Assembly (NCBI GenBank): GCA_021733925.1
Contig: JAIPJY010000033.1
Location: 1-64,000 of the forward strand
DNA length: 64,000 bases
Origin: Prosthecobacter sp.
Lineage (GTDB): Bacteria > Verrucomicrobiota > Verrucomicrobiia > Verrucomicrobiales > Verrucomicrobiaceae
Direction of reading: 5' to 3'
The notes beneath the pieces were generated by a model. The model ran no database searches. It saw nothing but the letters and a program-made list of their open reading frames with translations, and had not been told where the DNA came from. Position numbers and translations under genes: made by a program. Every line of letters starts with the position of its first letter. Position 1 is the stretch's first letter. This document shows positions 49,278 to 58,230 of the stretch, piece by piece.

Positions 49278-50201
49278 ATGAAGAACGCCATCATGAAAAC
49301 CGCAGCTACCTTTTCCCTGCTGCTGCTCACCAGCATGCTGCATGCCGGTCCGCGCACGAGCACGAATTACTCCATGACCACGGACATCACCGATGCGGGC
49401 GGCAGACGCGCAACCAGCGTGAACTACACCAACGACGGCAGCGCAGGCGGTGTGACCGGTATCGCTACCGTCGCGAGTCCCTCTGAGACGGCGAAGAGCG
49501 GCTATGTCGGCCAGCTTTATGAAGTTGCCGCCGTGCAGGTCGCCGCAACACCCACGACGGTGAATGAAGGCAGCACACGGCAGCTTGCCGCCTCTGCCAC
49601 GCTGGATGACGGCACCACTCTGGCCTCGCTCGCCAGCTCCGTGTCATGGAGCGTGGTCAGCGGTCCCATCTCCGGCATCAGCACCAGCGGTCTGGCCACC
49701 GCCGGCAACGTGTATCAGGACACCGCCGCCACGGTGCAGGGCAGCTACTTCGGCGCCAGTTCCACGCTGGGCCTCACAATCCTCAACACCGGCAATGACG
49801 ATCTGGGCATTTATGCCGGCGATGGCATCGACGATCCCTGGCAGGTGCAATACTTCGGGCAGAATAATCCGCACGCAGCGGCGGGTTTCGTCAGCGATGC
49901 CAGCGGATTGACGAATCTTTTCAAATACACCGCCGGTCTGGTGCCCAATGATTCCAGCTCACGCTTTCTGCTCCACAACGCCCCGGTGCCTAACCAGCCC
50001 GGCCAGATGCAGATTGTCATCAGTCCACGACTGTCTGACCGCACCTATACCGTCAAAGCCAGCCCCACACTCGGTTCGGGAGCTGCGTGGAATGATCTCA
50101 CCAGCTTCAGCATCAGCGACAACGGCACCGAGCGAACCATCACAGATCTTGACGCCACCGGTGCGCGCAAGTTCTACCACGTCGAAATCACCAAGCCATG
50201 A
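49278..50201 (+). CDS. Exported Ig-like (Big_2-type) protein of unknown function
   Basis: A 307-residue secreted protein with signal peptide KNAIMKTAATFSLLLLTSMLHA. A central domain around residues 88-170 (VQVAATPTTVNEGSTRQLAASATLDDGTTLASLASSVSW) looks like a bacterial Ig-like fold. The C-terminal region (GDGIDDPWQVQYFGQNNPHAAAG, NLFKYTAGLVPND, LSDRTYTVKASPTLGSG) matches a PVC secreted tail with a dockerin-like D-G-D-G-I-D-D sequence. It starts 14 bases after the kelch gene, so the two are co-transcribed, and it ends in a terminator hairpin. Confidence 0.8.
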   Translation: MKNAIMKTAATFSLLLLTSMLHAGPRTSTNYSMTTDITDAGGRRATSVNYTNDGSAGGVTGIATVASPSETAKSGYVGQLYEVAAVQVAATPTTVNEGSTRQLAASATLDDGTTLASLASSVSWSVVSGPISGISTSGLATAGNVYQDTAATVQGSYFGASSTLGLTILNTGNDDLGIYAGDGIDDPWQVQYFGQNNPHAAAGFVSDASGLTNLFKYTAGLVPNDSSSRFLLHNAPVPNQPGQMQIVISPRLSDRTYTVKASPTLGSGAAWNDLTSFSISDNGTERTITDLDATGARKFYHVEITKP

Positions 50202-50202
50202 T

Positions 50203-50241
50203 GAAAGCAGTTCTGAGCCTCAGCTTGGAACTGCTTTCTTT
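50203..50241 (+). terminator. Terminator hairpin after the secreted-repeat operon
   Basis: GAAAGCAGTTC (50203-50213) and GAACTGCTTTC (50228-50238) form a perfect 11-bp stem with a 14-base loop, followed by TTTCC. The hairpin starts two bases after the stop codon's first base. It lies between convergent genes and may serve both. Confidence 0.75.
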
Positions 50242-50251
50242 CCGGCATGCC

Positions 50252-51472
50252 TCACGGCAAGAATTGCCCACGGCGAATCTCTGACCCTTTGAAGATGATG
50301 CGAAAGCGGAAGACCTTCTTCTTCCGGCACTGAATCTGCCCGGTTTGAAGATCAAAACGATCCGGGATCTCGATGAGGTGAACATCCGCCGTGGCGTGGA
50401 AGCCACGCTCGGAGAAGATGTCGATGAGCATCGCCAGCGCTTCAGGATCGTGGAAGAGCTTGTCCTCGGAGTTGATGTCGGCGCGGCCGGAGATCGCATG
50501 ACGTACAATGATGGGCATCATCTTGTCCTGGATGAAGGTGACCACCGCCTGCATGAGCTCCGGTTTCCCCACCTTGTAGGCATCAAGACGGCGCACGAGG
50601 TCCTGACGCGCATGACGCACGATCTCGCTGGCCAGCGGCAGATCACGCAGCTGGTCAAAGGTGCGCGGATCAAGTTCCAGCGAGCTTTGGTACTCCAGTT
50701 CGCGAATGATGTTGTCCTGCACCAGTTCCAGCGGTGCCTGCGCATTGATGAAGTGGTAGTGGAAGATTTCCTTCAGCGAGACCAGCGCATCGTAGGTCTT
50801 CTCTTTGAAAACCTTGTAGCGATTGCGCGCCAGCGCGGGATTGAAGTCGGTGTTGCGCTCCTCCCACAGATCTCCCAGTCCCGAACTGCGGACTTCCTCA
50901 TTGTGCGCCAGCACCTCACGTCCGCGCTTGAGCTGACGGGCGACACTTTCCGCCTCATCGACAAACAGCACCATGATGTGGAAGATGGGCTGCTTGTAAT
51001 GAGCTGCGTCGGGTGTTTCCGAAAAATCACGACGCAGCCGGATCATCTCATCAAAGAGCATCTTCAAACATTCCACCTGCACCTTGGTGCGTGGGAAGCC
51101 GTCGAGAATCGCGCCGTTCTGCTGCTCAGGTTCGAGCAGCTTGCGGATGAGAATGCCCACCACCTCGCGGTCGCCCACCATGCCACCCTGAGACTTGAGC
51201 TTTTGTGCTTCCGGGCTGTCCAGCAGCGCGCTGACCACAATCGGCTTCGCTGTGATGCCGCGCACTTCGCGGATGAAGTCCGTGTTCGTGCCCTTGCCCG
51301 CGCCCGGCGCCCCGCCCAGCAGGATCAGTTCCTTCGGAAACCGCAGCTTCTCGCGGCCATAGTCTTCTTCGAGCTGCTTCCAGACATGATTGAAGATGAG
51401 CTGGGCATCTTTGATTTCCAAATCCGCCGGAGCGGCAGGTTTGGTGGTTGGATCTTGTGATGAGGGCTGCAT
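50252..51472 (-). CDS. Adenylate-kinase-like nucleoside monophosphate kinase with C-terminal extension
   Basis: A 406-residue protein. The P-loop GGAPGAGKGT is at residues 53-62 after ELILL, and ILDGFPRTKVQ is the NMP-binding motif of adenylate kinases. The zinc/LID CxxC pair is absent. From about residue 255 there is a helical, charged extension, unlike ordinary 190-220-residue Adk, ending in a beta-rich VFRFRIIFKGSE segment. It likely phosphorylates AMP or another NMP, but the extension suggests an added role. It is larger than housekeeping Adk, so I give no gene symbol. It converges with the secreted-repeat operon and lies downstream of the giant fusion gene. Confidence 0.82.
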   Translation of the reverse strand: MQPSSQDPTTKPAAPADLEIKDAQLIFNHVWKQLEEDYGREKLRFPKELILLGGAPGAGKGTNTDFIREVRGITAKPIVVSALLDSPEAQKLKSQGGMVGDREVVGILIRKLLEPEQQNGAILDGFPRTKVQVECLKMLFDEMIRLRRDFSETPDAAHYKQPIFHIMVLFVDEAESVARQLKRGREVLAHNEEVRSSGLGDLWEERNTDFNPALARNRYKVFKEKTYDALVSLKEIFHYHFINAQAPLELVQDNIIRELEYQSSLELDPRTFDQLRDLPLASEIVRHARQDLVRRLDAYKVGKPELMQAVVTFIQDKMMPIIVRHAISGRADINSEDKLFHDPEALAMLIDIFSERGFHATADVHLIEIPDRFDLQTGQIQCRKKKVFRFRIIFKGSEIRRGQFLP

Positions 51473-51525
51473 TCGATGGTCAAACCGCTTATCGGGATTC
51501 CCACGGGTCTGTCAATATCTGCTTC

Positions 51526-54500
51526 TTAACCCTTCAAGGTCATCAAATAAGCCAGCAGATCCGCCACCTGCTGATCCTGCAGCGCATCAAGCAACCCCTC
51601 TGGCATGAGGCTCCTTCGGATGAACTTCGTGCTGCGGATGTCCTTTTTGTCGAGGCGGCGGTCGGGAAATCCAGGCATGCGAACAACGGTGGCGTCCTTG
51701 TCCTCACTGACAAAGAAGGCATCAATGAGGTCGCCGTTTTTCATTTCAACACGGTAGATGCGGTAGCCAGCTTCCATGGCGGCATTGGGGGTCAAGATGT
51801 TGCGCAGCACGCCTTCGAGACCCATCGCGCCTGCACCACTGAGGTTCGGGCCGATCTGGCCTCCGGCGGCTCCGATTTGATGGCAGGCCATGCAGAGGGC
51901 ACTCAGGACTTTGCCATTCTGCACGTTGCCCTTGGGTGCGAGGGCAACATATTTGGCGAACTTGGTGTCGAGCGCTTTGGCCTGCTCCTCAGTGAGCAGC
52001 GGTGGCGTGTCGATGGTCTTGGCAAGGCGTGCGCCTTTGCCAAAGATGTTTTTCTGTCCCGGCTTGAGCAGGTCTGAGGAATAAACCAGATCAGAACCGG
52101 CTAAAGCCGGGACTACAATACGGTCGAACGTGGCTCGGATCTCTTGAGCGCTGCGGGCCTTTTTCCACACGCGGAACTCAGTAATGACGCCTTCCGTTCC
52201 TTGCTTCGGACCACTCCAGCCGATTTTGCAGTTCTCCCACTTCGCAGGCGCGGGTTTGGTGCCCGTGGCATCCAGTTCGCCGTTTTGGAAGATGCGAATG
52301 ATGCCTTTCTCGTCACGAGTGACGGCCAGGTGCGTCCAAAGATCGGGCGTCATGGGCTTGGTCGATACGCAGACATCCTTCAGCTCGCCTCCGGCATACA
52401 CGCGGAACTTGGAGCCAAAGAAGTTCATGTCCACACCACCCGGGGTGCCGAGGAGGCTGTCAGCATTGCTGATGCCTTCCGCGAGCCGCACCCAGGCCTC
52501 AACCGTGAAAGGCCCGTCGAGCGTGATCTTCGCATCCACCACAGCCGTGTCTTCCCCATCAAGCAACAATACTTCACGGAAGATGCCGCCGAGTTGCTGC
52601 TGGAGCTTTTCAAGCGCCGGATCATTGCCAAGCACCGTGGCAAGTCGCTCGACGGTAGGGCCATCGAGATCGGCTTGGGACAATGCTGTGCTGTTCAAGG
52701 CTGTGACGATGGTCTTCGCGCCCGCTTTGGTGGTGGCAAGAGTATTCAGTGCCGCACGACGCTGCGAGGGCGCCAGCGAAGGGAAGAGCCCGATGACAAG
52801 GTCACCGGCATCAGGTGAGGAGGAGGCTGCCAGGGCCTCCAGAGCGGCTTCGCGGGTGACGGGATCTGTGGTTGATCCTGCGATGGCGGCGAACAAGGGA
52901 GCAGCGCTGCTGCGGATATCACGGAGAGTCCTCAGGATGGAAGGAGTGGCAGTAAGTTCAAGAAGATCCTTTTCGAGTGCTGTGAGCTGGAAGCCGCCGA
53001 TGAGTTGCAGGGCGAGATCGGGTGATGAACTGAGCATCATCCTGGCCGTCTCGTTGAGCAGCGGCGCGATCTTGGCGTCATCCAGCTTCGTGCGCTGCGC
53101 CAGCAGCTTCTCAGCGACAATCGTGCGCGATTTTTCATTCGTCAGCAGCGCCTTCAAAGCATCGCCAACTCCAGGCTCAGCCGGGAACTGTGCCAGCCTC
53201 AGCAGTTCCTCATCATTCGGCGCACGGTCAAGCTGCGGTAGCAGCTTCGCCACACGCGAGGCACTGCTCTTCGGCTCCAGCGCCAGCGAGGCCAGAACGC
53301 GAGCTTCCACCGGCAGCTTCGCCGCAGATTCGGAGTCGAGGAACTTTACGACGACATCCGGCTGCCGCTCAAGAAACATACGAACGAGGAAGCGCTCAAA
53401 CTCGCGATCATACGCTTCACGAATCGGAATCTGCTTTGGGCCACGCGAAGATTGTCCCAGCGGGCCGGGAAGGGAGGGGCGGGCCGCCTGTAGCATCGCT
53501 TCAATGATTTCTGCGTCTTGCGGAATGCGGACGTTCGCGCTTACGCCAGTTGGCCGCACGCTCTTGAGGTTCATTCCATAAAGCGATTGGATCGCAGCAC
53601 GGCGGACATCAGGGGAAGGATCACTCACAAGCGCCTCACGTATCATCTCCATGGGGGCGCCATGTTCTGACATTCCCATACGTGCGATGGGCCACAGGAT
53701 TCCGGCACTCCTGATGGCTTCAGCACGAATGGAAGGATTTGGGGACTTCAGAAGATCCTTCAATGACTCGGTGGTCATATGACGTGCCGCTTCCAGGTAC
53801 CACAGAGTTTGAATGATTCTTGGCGCGCTGGATGTCGGTGCCTTGACGATGGCGGAGAGTTTCGAGATGTCTGCTTTTTCTGGCGGGCGGTGAATCGCGG
53901 TGAGAGAGGGGGCCAGACCGTCCGCCAGCGTTTGCCACGCCAGATGCGCTTTGGCGACAGGCTCACAACCCAGCAGGGCGGTGAGTTCCTCGGTGTCAAG
54001 ATTTGTGAAGTCAGGAATTTCTGTTTTCGCACCCTTTGGCTTCACCCGCCAGATACGCCCTCGCGTCTTGTCACGGTCCGGATGCGTTCTCGGCACTTCA
54101 TTGTGGGAGATGATCTTGTTGTACCAATCCACGATGTAGATGCAGCCATCAGGCCCATTCGTCAGGCCCACGGGGCGGAAGAAAGGATCGTCGCAGGTGA
54201 GGAGGTCGGTGAGTTGTTCGAGTCTGAGGCCAGTCACGTTGCCCTGTTTTTCATCGTCAGGCTGGGTGCGGTGCAGAGCGATGGTTTGAATCTTGGAGAT
54301 GATGGGATTGGCGACGGCCATGGTGTGCGCGGCTTTGGTGTCGCGGAGTGGGCCGCTCTCGATCAGCGCCAGACCGCTCAACCCCGTGCCGCCCATGCGG
54401 AACTCAGCCTGTGGCGGGAAGTCGGGCTGATAGCTCTTTTTGAGGGCTTCCATGCCGCCGGGGTAGTACGCGTACTCTTGGAAGGGCATGACGGGGTAGC

Positions 54501-55959
54501 CATAGTCGTTGGCCTCCTGGATGAATGCCTCACCTTCGCCGGTGATGACGAGTCCCCAGATGTTGTTGGGGCCGACGCTGGTCATTTCAAACTCGCTGCC
54601 ATCGGGCCGGAAGCGGGCCATGCCGCACTTCGGGTAATCAATGATCACATCACTGCCGGGTTGGTGCACCTTGCTGTTGTTGAAGAGACCCTGAGCCATC
54701 CAGATCCAGCCGCCGGGGGCGCGGGTGAACTGATGCGGAAACAGGTGCGAGTCCTGCACTCCAAAGCCTGTGAGGATGACGTCAAACGTATCCGCCTTGC
54801 CGTCTCCATTGGTATCTTTGTAAAGCTTCAGGTCGTGACCGTGCTGGACGTAGCAGGTGTCGCCATTGCCCCAGGGCAGCATGCCAGTCGGGATGGCAAG
54901 GCCGTCGGCGAAGACGGTCGGATCCGTGAGTCCACCCGCGGGAATCGGCCCATTCACCGACTCCCGCGGATAGACCAGCACCTTGTCCTTGCCATGCGCC
55001 GCATAAACCGCCTCGGCGGCGGCGGGGTTTTCATTGGCATCCACCGGGTACTCCAGCGCGGTCTGCGTCCACATTCGCCCTCGCTGATCAAAGTAAACGC
55101 TGACGAATTTACCGAGCCCTTCGCTCTCTTTGACGACGAGTTCGATCTCATAGCCCTCGGGCACATGGAACTTCTTCAACTGCTCCTCAGCGGTCAAAGC
55201 GGTGCCCTGGACATTGTTGTAGCTGATGTCACGCTTCGGCGCTCCAGCATTGGCCTGCGGTTTCGGCGGCGGAGCAACGAGTTTGCGTGCGGCATCGACA
55301 CCACCAAGTGATTCCCAGGTCGGCGCCCCGGGCGTAGCGGGCAACTCTTCAATCATCACATCCTTGACCTGCACGAGACAAACGCCGCCGCTGTGCACCT
55401 GCGGTCCAATGAGTCCATCCAGCGCGATGTTTTTGTCCTCTTCGGTGTAGTCGATGCAGTTGACGCCGTTAATCCACGTCTGGATGCGTGGCCCTTCAGC
55501 GCGGATGCGGTATTCGTTCCAGCCGAAGACATCAATGGCCTTGTCCAGCGCGGCCTGCTGCTCAGGCGTGGGAGCCCAGATGACCTTGTTGCGGCGGAAC
55601 TCGTCATAAATCTTGCCAAACCAGCCCGCCCCGCAATCCACCTGATACCCCGTCATGTGCGCACCGCCGGGCACGCGCATGCTGCGAATCTGAATCCCAC
55701 TGTTGAGCATCCCGGTCTTCGGATCACCGCTGACCTTGATCTTGAGCTTCAGTTCGAAGTTCTGATAGCTCTTCTTCGAGCAGATGAAATGGTTCTCCTT
55801 GATCTTCTCCGTCGTGGAGCCGCCGGTGATCATGCCGTCTTCGACTCGCCAGATCTTGGGATCGAAGTCCCAGCCGTCGAGAGTCTTGCCGTCAAAAAGG
55901 GAAATCGGCTCCGCATGGAGTGCAGTGGTAAGGAGGAGCAAAGAGAGCAGGTGCTTCAT
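51526..55959 (-). CDS. Giant exported DUF1080-dehydrogenase-cytochrome fusion
   Basis: A 1477-residue PVC-type protein. It starts with a signal peptide (KHLLSLLLLTTALHA). Residues about 17-205 are a DUF1080 / 3-keto-disaccharide hydrolase domain (SLFDGKTLDGWDFDPKIWRVEDGMITGG). Residues about 255-650 form a membrane-bound-dehydrogenase-type propeller (LTAEEQLKKFHVPEGYEIELVV, GYPVMPFQEYAYYPGGM). HEAT-like helices run from about 690 to 1110, a LamG-like lectin domain from about 1130 to 1310, and a PVC haem-binding c-type cytochrome domain ends the chain with CMACH at residues 1356-1360. It probably binds and oxidises a glycan outside the cytoplasm. It stands upstream of the Adk-like gene. Confidence 0.9.
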   Translation of the reverse strand: MKHLLSLLLLTTALHAEPISLFDGKTLDGWDFDPKIWRVEDGMITGGSTTEKIKENHFICSKKSYQNFELKLKIKVSGDPKTGMLNSGIQIRSMRVPGGAHMTGYQVDCGAGWFGKIYDEFRRNKVIWAPTPEQQAALDKAIDVFGWNEYRIRAEGPRIQTWINGVNCIDYTEEDKNIALDGLIGPQVHSGGVCLVQVKDVMIEELPATPGAPTWESLGGVDAARKLVAPPPKPQANAGAPKRDISYNNVQGTALTAEEQLKKFHVPEGYEIELVVKESEGLGKFVSVYFDQRGRMWTQTALEYPVDANENPAAAEAVYAAHGKDKVLVYPRESVNGPIPAGGLTDPTVFADGLAIPTGMLPWGNGDTCYVQHGHDLKLYKDTNGDGKADTFDVILTGFGVQDSHLFPHQFTRAPGGWIWMAQGLFNNSKVHQPGSDVIIDYPKCGMARFRPDGSEFEMTSVGPNNIWGLVITGEGEAFIQEANDYGYPVMPFQEYAYYPGGMEALKKSYQPDFPPQAEFRMGGTGLSGLALIESGPLRDTKAAHTMAVANPIISKIQTIALHRTQPDDEKQGNVTGLRLEQLTDLLTCDDPFFRPVGLTNGPDGCIYIVDWYNKIISHNEVPRTHPDRDKTRGRIWRVKPKGAKTEIPDFTNLDTEELTALLGCEPVAKAHLAWQTLADGLAPSLTAIHRPPEKADISKLSAIVKAPTSSAPRIIQTLWYLEAARHMTTESLKDLLKSPNPSIRAEAIRSAGILWPIARMGMSEHGAPMEMIREALVSDPSPDVRRAAIQSLYGMNLKSVRPTGVSANVRIPQDAEIIEAMLQAARPSLPGPLGQSSRGPKQIPIREAYDREFERFLVRMFLERQPDVVVKFLDSESAAKLPVEARVLASLALEPKSSASRVAKLLPQLDRAPNDEELLRLAQFPAEPGVGDALKALLTNEKSRTIVAEKLLAQRTKLDDAKIAPLLNETARMMLSSSPDLALQLIGGFQLTALEKDLLELTATPSILRTLRDIRSSAAPLFAAIAGSTTDPVTREAALEALAASSSPDAGDLVIGLFPSLAPSQRRAALNTLATTKAGAKTIVTALNSTALSQADLDGPTVERLATVLGNDPALEKLQQQLGGIFREVLLLDGEDTAVVDAKITLDGPFTVEAWVRLAEGISNADSLLGTPGGVDMNFFGSKFRVYAGGELKDVCVSTKPMTPDLWTHLAVTRDEKGIIRIFQNGELDATGTKPAPAKWENCKIGWSGPKQGTEGVITEFRVWKKARSAQEIRATFDRIVVPALAGSDLVYSSDLLKPGQKNIFGKGARLAKTIDTPPLLTEEQAKALDTKFAKYVALAPKGNVQNGKVLSALCMACHQIGAAGGQIGPNLSGAGAMGLEGVLRNILTPNAAMEAGYRIYRVEMKNGDLIDAFFVSEDKDATVVRMPGFPDRRLDKKDIRSTKFIRRSLMPEGLLDALQDQQVADLLAYLMTLKG

Positions 55960-56054
55960 AGGTTGGAATAACGCATGGGTTAAACGCAGGCTAGCAGGAT
56001 GACATGCACGGTGTCATGCCCGAAATGCACCTGTGCAGCGCACCATGCCAAATC

Positions 56055-56079
56055 AAGGAGCGGGACTTGCCAAGTCCCG
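56055..56079 (+). repeat. ACTTGCCAAGT palindrome family, copy 2
   Basis: AAGGAG is followed by CGGGACTTG-C-CAAGTCCCG (56061-56079). It is inverted relative to copy 3 (56113-56137), and the pair could form a long hairpin. Both lie upstream of the AraC gene. Confidence 0.75.
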
Positions 56080-56112
56080 GTTTGGGCGCTTGTGAGAGGC
56101 TCCAGCGCACGA

Positions 56113-56137
56113 CGGCACTTGGCAAGTCCCGCTCCTT
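56113..56137 (-). repeat. ACTTGCCAAGT palindrome family, copy 3
   Basis: CGGCACTTG-G-CAAGTCCCG (56113-56131) followed by CTCCTT matches the reverse complement of copy 2 at 24 of 25 positions. Confidence 0.75.
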
Positions 56138-56169
56138 GCCAAGCCTGCGCGGCGCGCTGTAATGCTTCC

Positions 56170-57003
56170 ATGCACCCCGACCTCACCGAAACCACCCTCG
56201 ACGGCCCGCGCACGCGGCGCTGGGTGGTGGAGGCCCGCGAGTGCGTGGAGATGACCACGCATCGCATCGCACGCTTTGGCATGGATGAGGCACTGCCTCC
56301 CTACCGGCGAGTGCGCGTGAGTCCGACGGGCAGTTTTGTTCTCGCGTGTGTAAGTGGCGAAGGCTCCATCTTGCTCGATGGCCGCTGGCAGCGGGTGAAG
56401 CCTGGCATGGTATGTCTCGCTCCTCCACGAGTGCTGAATGCGTTTGAGGCCAGAGGTCGCGAGCGCTGGTGCTTTGCATGGATTCGCTATGACGAGCCCA
56501 ATTTCGTCGCGCCCGTGGTCGGTGCCGCATCTCCCGTGATGCCGACGGCCCAGGCTGATGAAATCGCACGTATCATCCATGGCGTGCGCGCCGAATGGGA
56601 AGGGGAGCGCGAGCCGCGATTGCTCCATCACTGGCTGGAACTTCTGCATGCCACCATCCGCCGCATCGCGCAGCCATGGCGCAGCCGCGAGCCTCGTGTG
56701 GCCAAACTGTGGGCGGATGTGGAAAAGGACCTCATGCGCGACTGGACACTCGCCGAACTGGCGCATCGCAGCCACTGCAGCCCCGAGCACTTGCGACGCC
56801 TTTGCATGAAGGAGCTCGGCCGCAGCCCGATGCAGCACCTCACCTGCCTGCGCATGGAGCAGGCGCGCCGCTTCCTCGAAGCAGGAAACGACAAGCTTGA
56901 AGTCGTGGCCTCAAACGTCGGCTACGCCAATGCCGCGATCTTCTCACGCGTGTTCAAACGCTGGGTCGGCGTGGCACCCGGGGAGTATCGTGGGAGAGTG
57001 TAG
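56170..57003 (+). CDS. AraC-family transcriptional regulator
   Basis: A 277-residue regulator. The N-terminal half is a cupin-like ligand domain (residues about 35-110, with SGEGSILLDGRWQRVKPGMVCLAPPRV). The C-terminal 100 residues contain two helix-turn-helix motifs of the AraC type: WTLAELAHRSHCSPEHLRRLCMKELGRSPMQHL and LEVVASNVGYANAAIFSRVFKRWVGVAPGEYR. ATG at 56170 was chosen because the upstream frame to 55999 is made of the palindromic repeats. It is divergent from the DUF1080 fusion and may control it or other sugar genes, but no target is shown. Confidence 0.9.
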   Translation: MHPDLTETTLDGPRTRRWVVEARECVEMTTHRIARFGMDEALPPYRRVRVSPTGSFVLACVSGEGSILLDGRWQRVKPGMVCLAPPRVLNAFEARGRERWCFAWIRYDEPNFVAPVVGAASPVMPTAQADEIARIIHGVRAEWEGEREPRLLHHWLELLHATIRRIAQPWRSREPRVAKLWADVEKDLMRDWTLAELAHRSHCSPEHLRRLCMKELGRSPMQHLTCLRMEQARRFLEAGNDKLEVVASNVGYANAAIFSRVFKRWVGVAPGEYRGRV

Positions 57004-57057
57004 CGAACACCGCCACTTGCCACTTTTCCGTTTGGCTCCTAATCTGAAGCCTTTGAT

Positions 57058-58161
57058 ATGCAAAACGACCTCGCGGAGAGCATCCGAAGCAATCTTCTGA
57101 CCCAGGCGCTGATCGTGGTGCTCTGCGTCTCTTTCTCAAGCAGCCGTCATCAGCAGACGAATGACATGGTGGAGCTGGAAAAACCATATGTCACACATCG
57201 GCTGCTGACAGTCACGACAGGCGATGTGCGTCATGATGACAGTGATTTCGACGAGTCCGTTTCGGAAAAACTGGCGGCTGACATGGAGCGTGGATTTACA
57301 CTGGGCACCACATCGCTCGAAGTGGATTCATTGGCGGTGTTTTTGTCGAAGACGAAGGCGGATTATGATCCGCCTGTTCATCGTGTGTCACTGCCCAGTG
57401 GTGGCTGGTTGAGATTTCGTGCCAGCCATCATTCATTCAAAGAACTGGCTCCGCCACCTGCCGGCAGTCTGGTTCCTCTTTATGAAATCACCATTCTTGT
57501 GGGTGAAAACTCGGATCTGCACCGGAGGGCCCCATTCTCCGTCATACTGACGAATGCGGAACAAAGCAGGCACCCGGCGTCAGGAAAAACAGACTGGGAG
57601 CCGATGGAACTGCGAGCGAGCGCAGACCACCACGCCGAACCCTTCAGCGCCACGGATATTGAAAACCGCATTCGTCTCAAAGCCCAGGCATGGACGCAGG
57701 CCACGGATTCTGTGGACAGCCTGTATGCCTCCTCTCGCTATGCCTACGAGAACGAGCAGATCACCATCCCCATGGTGAATGTCCAAATCTCCGCAAGTCT
57801 CGCACTGGCCGCGCTGGCGCTGGTCTCCACGGCCTTAAGCGCCCATGCCTCCTATCAGTGCCGGGTCGCTCACTCCAGCGAAGGGGGAGAGGAAGGCAGC
57901 AGCCTGCTCATTTTGCGCCCGGTGGGAGGAACCGTGCCGCCTGGCTGGTGGCATTATGCGTTGGCCCAGGCGGAGGTCTTTTTTGTGCAGCCCCCCTACT
58001 GGGCGGGATTGCTTGCTCCGGTGATCTGCTCACTGCTGCTCGGCCTCATCCACCGTGATGTGGAGTTTTGGTGGCTGGGGTGGCTTCTGCTCCCATTCGC
58101 TCTTGCCTACACTTCACTGCTCGGAAAAAGGATCGTCGGCTCCTCATGGAAGCATTTGTGA
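57058..58161 (+). CDS. Membrane protein with N-terminal and three C-terminal helices, unknown
   Basis: A 367-residue protein. It has one N-terminal hydrophobic segment (NLLTQALIVVLCVSF), a central soluble region of about 190 residues (residues about 40-235), and C-terminal hydrophobic stretches (VNVQISASLALAALALVSTAL, YWAGLLAPVICSLLLGLI, LGWLLLPFALAYTSLLG). The soluble part has no motif I recognise. It follows the AraC gene by 54 bp in the same direction and precedes the ELWxxDGT-repeat gene. I do not recognise the family. Confidence 0.7.
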   Translation: MQNDLAESIRSNLLTQALIVVLCVSFSSSRHQQTNDMVELEKPYVTHRLLTVTTGDVRHDDSDFDESVSEKLAADMERGFTLGTTSLEVDSLAVFLSKTKADYDPPVHRVSLPSGGWLRFRASHHSFKELAPPPAGSLVPLYEITILVGENSDLHRRAPFSVILTNAEQSRHPASGKTDWEPMELRASADHHAEPFSATDIENRIRLKAQAWTQATDSVDSLYASSRYAYENEQITIPMVNVQISASLALAALALVSTALSAHASYQCRVAHSSEGGEEGSSLLILRPVGGTVPPGWWHYALAQAEVFFVQPPYWAGLLAPVICSLLLGLIHRDVEFWWLGWLLLPFALAYTSLLGKRIVGSSWKHL

Positions 58162-58230
58162 GTGAGTTCGCGGGCGGGAGGGTGATTCAAACATTGACGC
58201 CCTCAGCCAGGCTTCGCTATTCTGCCGGAT

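Noticed and set aside
53779-55311. 510-residue open frame opposite the DUF1080 fusion
   Set aside because: It is antisense to a protein with clear domains.
55999-56169. N-terminal extension of the AraC gene
   Set aside because: The extra 57 residues are encoded by palindromic repeats and are Cys/Ala/Arg-rich; the ATG at 56170 gives a normal family N-terminus.
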